A stretch of 64,000 bases of DNA, from contig NZ_CP162599.1 of NCBI RefSeq assembly GCF_040958695.1, positions 2,824,001 through 2,888,000 of the forward strand. The letters run 5' to 3'. The translations under genes and the position numbers were made by a program. A model generated the notes under the pieces. That model worked only from the letters and a program-made list of their open reading frames with translations. It searched no databases and was not told where the DNA came from. Each line of letters begins with the position of its first letter. The first letter of the stretch is position 1. This stretch comes from Ornithinibacillus sp. 4-3 (GTDB taxonomy: Bacteria > Bacillota > Bacilli > Bacillales > Amphibacillaceae). This document shows, piece by piece, positions 60,286 to 64,000 of the stretch.

Positions 60286-61503
60286 TTATTGAGGTCTATG
60301 TAGTAATTGGCGTTCTTTACTGCCATATAGGAAATGATAAGCAACTAAACCGATGACAACAACACCTGTTAAGATGAGATATAATCCTTTAAATCCAACA
60401 TATGGAACAACAAAACCAAATACAAATGGTCCGAGACCTAATCCAATATCAAGAAAGATAAAATAGGTTGAATTTGCTAATCCTAAACGATGATTCGGTG
60501 TTAATTTAATCGCTAAAGCCTGAGCAATGGATTGGAAATTACCATATCCTAAGCCATTGATTCCTGCAGCTAGTAAAAGTAAAAAAGCTGTAGTCGATTG
60601 GCTAAGTAAAAACATACCGATTGCAAAAAGAATTAATGCAGGATATGTAACCATATTCGCACCACGTCTATCCATTAGCTTTCCAGTAAATGGTCGAGAA
60701 ATGATAATGGTAATGGCATAAACTAAGAAATAGAAACTTCCTGCTTTTACAAGATCCACTTCCTCTGAAAATGATGTGATAAATGATAGAATACCAGAGT
60801 AAGCCACTGAGACAATTAAAGTAACAAAAGCAATTGGTAATGCATTAGCCTCTAAGTAATTAGAAAGACGAAATCTTTTACGTGCTTCTACTGGTACTTC
60901 TTCCGCTTCAGGAACCTCCATTTTTGGCGCTTTTAGCGGAATAGCAACAAATAAACTTACAATTCCCGCAATGATAGAAAAAATAAATAAGCTTAAGTAA
61001 CTTACATTTTCCATTAAAAAGATACCAATTAATGGACCAATTGCTGTGGTTAACACCATTCCCATACTATAATAACTAATTCCCTCTCCGCTACGCGTAC
61101 GTGGAATAATTTGAGCTACAATCGTCCCTGCTCCTGTTGTGGATATACCCATACCAATTCCATGTAGCACACGAACAAGCAGGAAGAAATAAATATTATT
61201 CGCTACAAAATAGAGTGATATAGAAATAATAGAGAACACGATCCCATACATCAGCATTTTCTTACTGCCTATTCTTTCAATGGCTTTTCCTGCCCATAAT
61301 CTCGAAAAAACTGCACCTAAAATGAAAATACTTGATGCTAAACCAGCCATACTTGTACTAGATCCAAAGGTGTCTGTTGCATAATTCGCCATCGTTACAA
61401 TTAATAAATACATCGATAAGGCCATCGTAAAATTTGTAAGTATGACTAAAATAAAATCACTTGTCCATAATTTATCTCTTTTTAACTTTTGCAATGTTTT
61501 CAT
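60286..61503 (-). CDS. Major facilitator superfamily transporter
   Basis: About 405 residues with 12 helices. The conserved loop-2/3 motif is SRLWAGKAIERIGSKKMLMY, and helix 5 has GTIVAQIIPRTRSGEGISYY. Related to Bacillus drug-resistance-like or sugar-efflux carriers, with no substrate assigned. The start is uncertain: ATG 61503 (Met18 of the longer frame) matches the usual family beginning, but AAAGGG directly abuts it; TTG 61494 has better spacing and TTG 61554 has no ribosome site. Confidence 0.85.
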   Translation of the reverse strand: MKTLQKLKRDKLWTSDFILVILTNFTMALSMYLLIVTMANYATDTFGSSTSMAGLASSIFILGAVFSRLWAGKAIERIGSKKMLMYGIVFSIISISLYFVANNIYFFLLVRVLHGIGMGISTTGAGTIVAQIIPRTRSGEGISYYSMGMVLTTAIGPLIGIFLMENVSYLSLFIFSIIAGIVSLFVAIPLKAPKMEVPEAEEVPVEARKRFRLSNYLEANALPIAFVTLIVSVAYSGILSFITSFSEEVDLVKAGSFYFLVYAITIIISRPFTGKLMDRRGANMVTYPALILFAIGMFLLSQSTTAFLLLLAAGINGLGYGNFQSIAQALAIKLTPNHRLGLANSTYFIFLDIGLGLGPFVFGFVVPYVGFKGLYLILTGVVVIGLVAYHFLYGSKERQLLHRPQ

Positions 61504-61649
61504 CCCTTTATACATGTTGATTATTTCGTCTAAAACTTTCTCTTCCCTCTTCAATACAATTATAGGAATGATTTTTATTATAGCACTCTAGTAACATGGA
61601 AAAAAGCTTTGCATCTCGAAATAATTATTGTTTTTCTAGGAATACTAAA

Positions 61650-61680
61650 AACCAAGATCTTGATGTAACAGATCCTGGTT
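61650..61680 (-). terminator. Terminator of the second EamA gene
   Basis: AACCAAGATC pairs with GATCCTGGTT (one G-U pair), followed by TTTTTAG on the minus strand. Confidence 0.8.
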
Positions 61681-61685
61681 GATTA

Positions 61686-62654
61686 TTAAGTATTCTTGAT
61701 TTTGATCAGACGCGTTGGAACAACAGTTTTCTTTTCTTGGAAAAGCGAGAGAAAGACGATCATCCCAATAATTAATACAGTTCCTATAATTTGGTATGTA
61801 CCATATGGAATTTGCAGCCATAATATGGTAGTTAATACTGCTGCTAGTGGTTCAACTGTTCCAAGTAATGTTGTTTCTGATGGCTGTAAATATTGCAGGC
61901 TTTCGACAAAGAAATAGAAAGCAACAAAAGTCCCAAAGAAAACAACGAAAATTAACATGATTACTGTACTGGATGTCCATGCGCTCGTATCCACATCACG
62001 GATCGGGTGAAAGAATGCAACAGATAATCCACCAATCATCATTGACCAGCCAATTACCACAAGAGAACCCCATTTTCGAATCAAAAGTGATGCATAAATT
62101 GTATAGAATGCTAAGGCTACTCCTGAAATCAATCCCCATACAACAGATGGTAGTGGTACAACCAATTCGCTAAAGGAACCATTTGTTAGTACAAAAAATG
62201 TTCCTGCGAGTGATAAAGTAACTGCAATCACATCTCGCATCGTTAGCTGAGCAACTTTTCGTAAAATATAATACAAGATTACAAAAATCGGTGCCTGATA
62301 TTGCATTAATGTAGCAACTGCCGCATTTCCATGATCGATGGAAATCATAAAGGTATATTGTACAGCGACCATACCTAGATAACTAAAGATAAGGAGAGAT
62401 ATAGCATCTCTTCCATTTTTCCATGGAAGAAATACAAGATGCCGCTTCTTCGATAATAATACAATAATCAGCATTAATAGACCTGATGAGATTAATCGAA
62501 CCGCAACAAGCCAGCCCACTGTAATGCCCTCATCAAATAAGCGTTGTGACACGGTTGCCGCAATGCCCCAGAATATTGCACCTATTAATACTAAAATGAT
62601 GCCGAGCCATCTTGCATTCTTCGCCATTTCACTATTTCTCGCTTTCCCTAGCAA
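61686..62654 (-). CDS. EamA/DMT-family transporter
   Basis: A 322-residue (or 313 from Met10 at 62627), ten-helix transporter with two EamA repeats: ILVLIGAIFWGIAATVSQRL begins the first and VVWGLISGVALAFYTIYASL the second, with PSETTLLGTVEPLAAVLTTI as the typical penultimate helix. The YdaO/YtfF-like export group is closest by pattern. It differs from the EamA protein at 57227, so it is not a recent duplicate. The ribosome site is weak for both possible starts. Confidence 0.88.
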   Translation of the reverse strand: MLGKARNSEMAKNARWLGIILVLIGAIFWGIAATVSQRLFDEGITVGWLVAVRLISSGLLMLIIVLLSKKRHLVFLPWKNGRDAISLLIFSYLGMVAVQYTFMISIDHGNAAVATLMQYQAPIFVILYYILRKVAQLTMRDVIAVTLSLAGTFFVLTNGSFSELVVPLPSVVWGLISGVALAFYTIYASLLIRKWGSLVVIGWSMMIGGLSVAFFHPIRDVDTSAWTSSTVIMLIFVVFFGTFVAFYFFVESLQYLQPSETTLLGTVEPLAAVLTTILWLQIPYGTYQIIGTVLIIGMIVFLSLFQEKKTVVPTRLIKIKNT

Positions 62655-62690
62655 AATTAATTTCTATTAAACTTCCTTAACCAATAAAAA

Positions 62691-62727
62691 AGCAATCACC
62701 GAGAAGAGGGTTCTTCCAGTGATTACT
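62691..62727 (-). terminator. Terminator of the rhodanese gene
   Basis: AGCAATCAC pairs with GTGATTACT (one G-U pair), with an internal AAGA/TCTT stem, then TTTTTTATT on the minus strand. Confidence 0.8.
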
Positions 62728-62834
62728 TTTATTCTATTTTAAGAGATATATCTCTTTCGACATTTTACTCCATCCTGTTTCATTATAAGGAATGAAATAA
62801 ATATTTGCAAGAATTAGCGAAATTCTAAAAGTCC

Positions 62835-63176
62835 TTATTTATGCTTCTCTAGAAATGCTTTCCAAGCTTTTAAACCACCGTCTAAAACAGTTACGTCATA
62901 TGCCTGCTCTGATAAAATATTTGCGCATTTTGTTGCTGAATTTCCTGTAGTACATGTGATGATATAAGCTTGATCTTTTTCTAGCGGTATTTCTGCTTCC
63001 TTCTCTTCTGCTAAAGCAAAGATTTCCGTTTTTACGATGTTTTTGCTATTTACACTAGGCGCTTTTAAGTGAAAATCTTGATATTTCTCCTCTGCACGAA
63101 CATCAACTATATTAATTTCCTCGTTATTTTCTAAAAGCTTATATAATTCTTCTGCACTGATTTTTTTGAGTGTCAT
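62835..63176 (-). CDS. Rhodanese-like single-domain protein
   Basis: A 113-residue rhodanese fold: ISAEELYKLLENNEEINIVD then VRAEEKYQDFHLKAPSVNSK, the active-site loop TCTTGNSATKCANIL and the ending YDVTVLDGGLKAWKAFLEKH. The loop keeps the catalytic Cys but has TTGNSA where CxxGxRS-type sulfurtransferases have Arg, so activity may be altered. ATG 63176 with AAAGGGG is preferred to the longer frame. Role probably sulfur transfer in the cytoplasm. Confidence 0.9.
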   Translation of the reverse strand: MTLKKISAEELYKLLENNEEINIVDVRAEEKYQDFHLKAPSVNSKNIVKTEIFALAEEKEAEIPLEKDQAYIITCTTGNSATKCANILSEQAYDVTVLDGGLKAWKAFLEKHK

Positions 63177-63301
63177 TGTCCTTGCCCCTTTCTCTATTTC
63201 TCTTCGTATCATACACCATAGCGGTGTGAATACTCAATCTCCGCAAATGTACCATTCTTCCTTTATTAGCATAAGCTACTATGAAAAGATAATGGAAAGG
63301 A

Positions 63302-63805
63302 ATGAACATTTTGTACCCGACACCATTTTATTATTTACCAGCTGACTTTCCGATTTACCCTATGCCTTGGAGAGATATGGAAATGCGCTATCCTATTGAA
63401 ACACCTCATAAGCCATTAAAGGATTATGGCAAAGAACCACTTGTCATCAACATTCATGGAGCAGCGATGAGAAACAATACATTCCGTACGACGATCTGGA
63501 CGGGTGATCATCTACAGGTCGTTGTTATGAGTATTCCTCCTGGTGAAGACATCGGTCTGGAAGCACATCCACATGTCGATCAATTTCTAAGGTTAGAGTC
63601 TGGAGAAGGGCTTGTACAGATGGGTAAATCTAAAAATCAATTTGATGTGGAGACATTTGCTTATCGTGGTGATGCAATTGTGGTTCCTGCTGGTACATGG
63701 CATAATCTTACGAATATCGGCAATACACCGATAAAGCTCTACACCATTTATGCACCACCAAATCACCCATTTGGTACTGTTGAACAGCTTAAACCCAAAT
63801 CTTAA
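63302..63805 (+). CDS. Cupin-domain protein
   Basis: A 167-residue cupin. Metal-binding motif 1 is HPHVDQFLRLESGEGLVQMG (two His, Glu position) and motif 2 PAGTWHNLTNIG. The N-terminus is rich in Pro and Tyr (YPTPFYYLPADFPIYPMPWR), as in spore-coat-associated cupins of Bacillaceae; that link is inferred. ATG 63302 abuts AAAGGA, so TTG 63311, nine bases away, may be the real start. It has its own terminator. Confidence 0.87.
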   Translation: MNILYPTPFYYLPADFPIYPMPWRDMEMRYPIETPHKPLKDYGKEPLVINIHGAAMRNNTFRTTIWTGDHLQVVVMSIPPGEDIGLEAHPHVDQFLRLESGEGLVQMGKSKNQFDVETFAYRGDAIVVPAGTWHNLTNIGNTPIKLYTIYAPPNHPFGTVEQLKPKS

Positions 63806-63820
63806 TTCAATCATTACATT

Positions 63821-63865
63821 GAGAGAACGTTATTATTCAATCTTCAAACGTTTCTCTCTTTTTCT
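63821..63865 (+). terminator. Rho-independent terminator
   Basis: GAGAGAACGTT pairs with AACGTTTCTCTC (one bulge), followed by TTTTTCTTT. Confidence 0.8.
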
Positions 63866-63958
63866 TTATCTTTCAAACTCTTTTGTTCATATTTTACATT
63901 AAACCCATTATAATGTTAGGTAGAAAACACATCGCAAGACTTTGAAAGGTGAGAACAG

Positions 63959-64000
63959 ATGAGAGCGATTAAAGTATTATTAACAAATTCTTTTCTAATG
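63959..64000 (+). CDS. Start of an unidentified gene running off the window
   Basis: AAAGGTGAG, then ATG 63959 and 14 open codons (MRAIKVLLTNSFLM). Too short to identify. Confidence 0.5.
   Translation, partial: MRAIKVLLTNSFLM

Noticed and set aside
1..64000. CRISPR arrays, tRNA and rRNA genes
   Set aside because: No regularly spaced repeat array longer than the 9-bp iterons and no recognisable tRNA or rRNA sequence was seen on reading.

Overview
The window looks like chromosome of a low-GC, spore-forming member of the Bacillaceae, probably Oceanobacillus, Virgibacillus or a close relative. The evidence is the AT-rich sequence, strong AGGAGG-type ribosome sites with many TTG and GTG starts, Bacillales families (YerD-like glutamate synthase, CsaA, a YngG-like HMG-CoA lyase, RlmH) and intergenic repeats of a Bacillaceae type. 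The genus is an inference. No rRNA, tRNA or CRISPR array was seen.

The main discovery is a 21.6-kb integrated element at 24617-46198, inserted at the 3' end of rlmH. This is the attachment site used by staphylococcal cassette chromosomes (SCC, the carriers of mecA). Its right end is the last codons of rlmH (GEPYHK-stop). Its left end is a second copy of those codons in the same direction. An 11-bp inverted repeat lies just inside each end. The core has an SCC layout: a CcrC-sized (558 aa) large serine recombinase, a DUF960 protein, small accessory genes, a RadC-like protein, and a three-gene replication module. That module (proofreading-less family A polymerase, small acidic protein, D5-like helicase) has the gene order of the SCCmec operon CCPol-MP-Cch2. 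Two 49-bp dyads built from a 9-bp-period TCACT/AGTGA array bracket this region and are origin or binding-site candidates. No antibiotic-resistance gene is present. The cargo looks defensive: a HEPN-motif protein at the left end and, at the right, a type III restriction-modification island (SNF2-like helicase, DUF4391 protein, two Mod methyltransferases with different recognition domains, one Res). The two mod genes share a 504-bp perfect repeat, and a decayed copy of the res start lies between them.

Left of the element (1-24.6 kb) is an accessory metabolic region: a truncated LysR gene, an IS1380-family IS beside a 5'-truncated peptidase gene, a ureohydrolase, an M20 deacylase, two paralogous orphan oligopeptide-binding lipoproteins, and a sarcosine-oxidase-like flavoenzyme. 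It also holds a large wall-anchored lamin-tail-domain protein, a YafY/GyrI-like divergent pair, small enzymes, a response regulator/ABC/histidine kinase operon of the peptide-antibiotic type, and a TetR/SGNH-hydrolase pair.

Right of the element (46.2-64 kb) is ordinary chromosome: rlmH, a hemolysin III family gene, a D-Ala-D-Ala carboxypeptidase, an MHS transporter with a small AtzG/GatC-like protein and amidase, a membrane-anchored SurA-like protein, an FMN glutamate-synthase-like protein, an XRE-cupin regulator, HMG-CoA lyase, two EamA transporters, csaA, a cyclic 2,3-diphosphoglycerate synthetase-like GTPase, an MFS transporter, a rhodanese and a cupin. Clear hairpin terminators separate most of these units.
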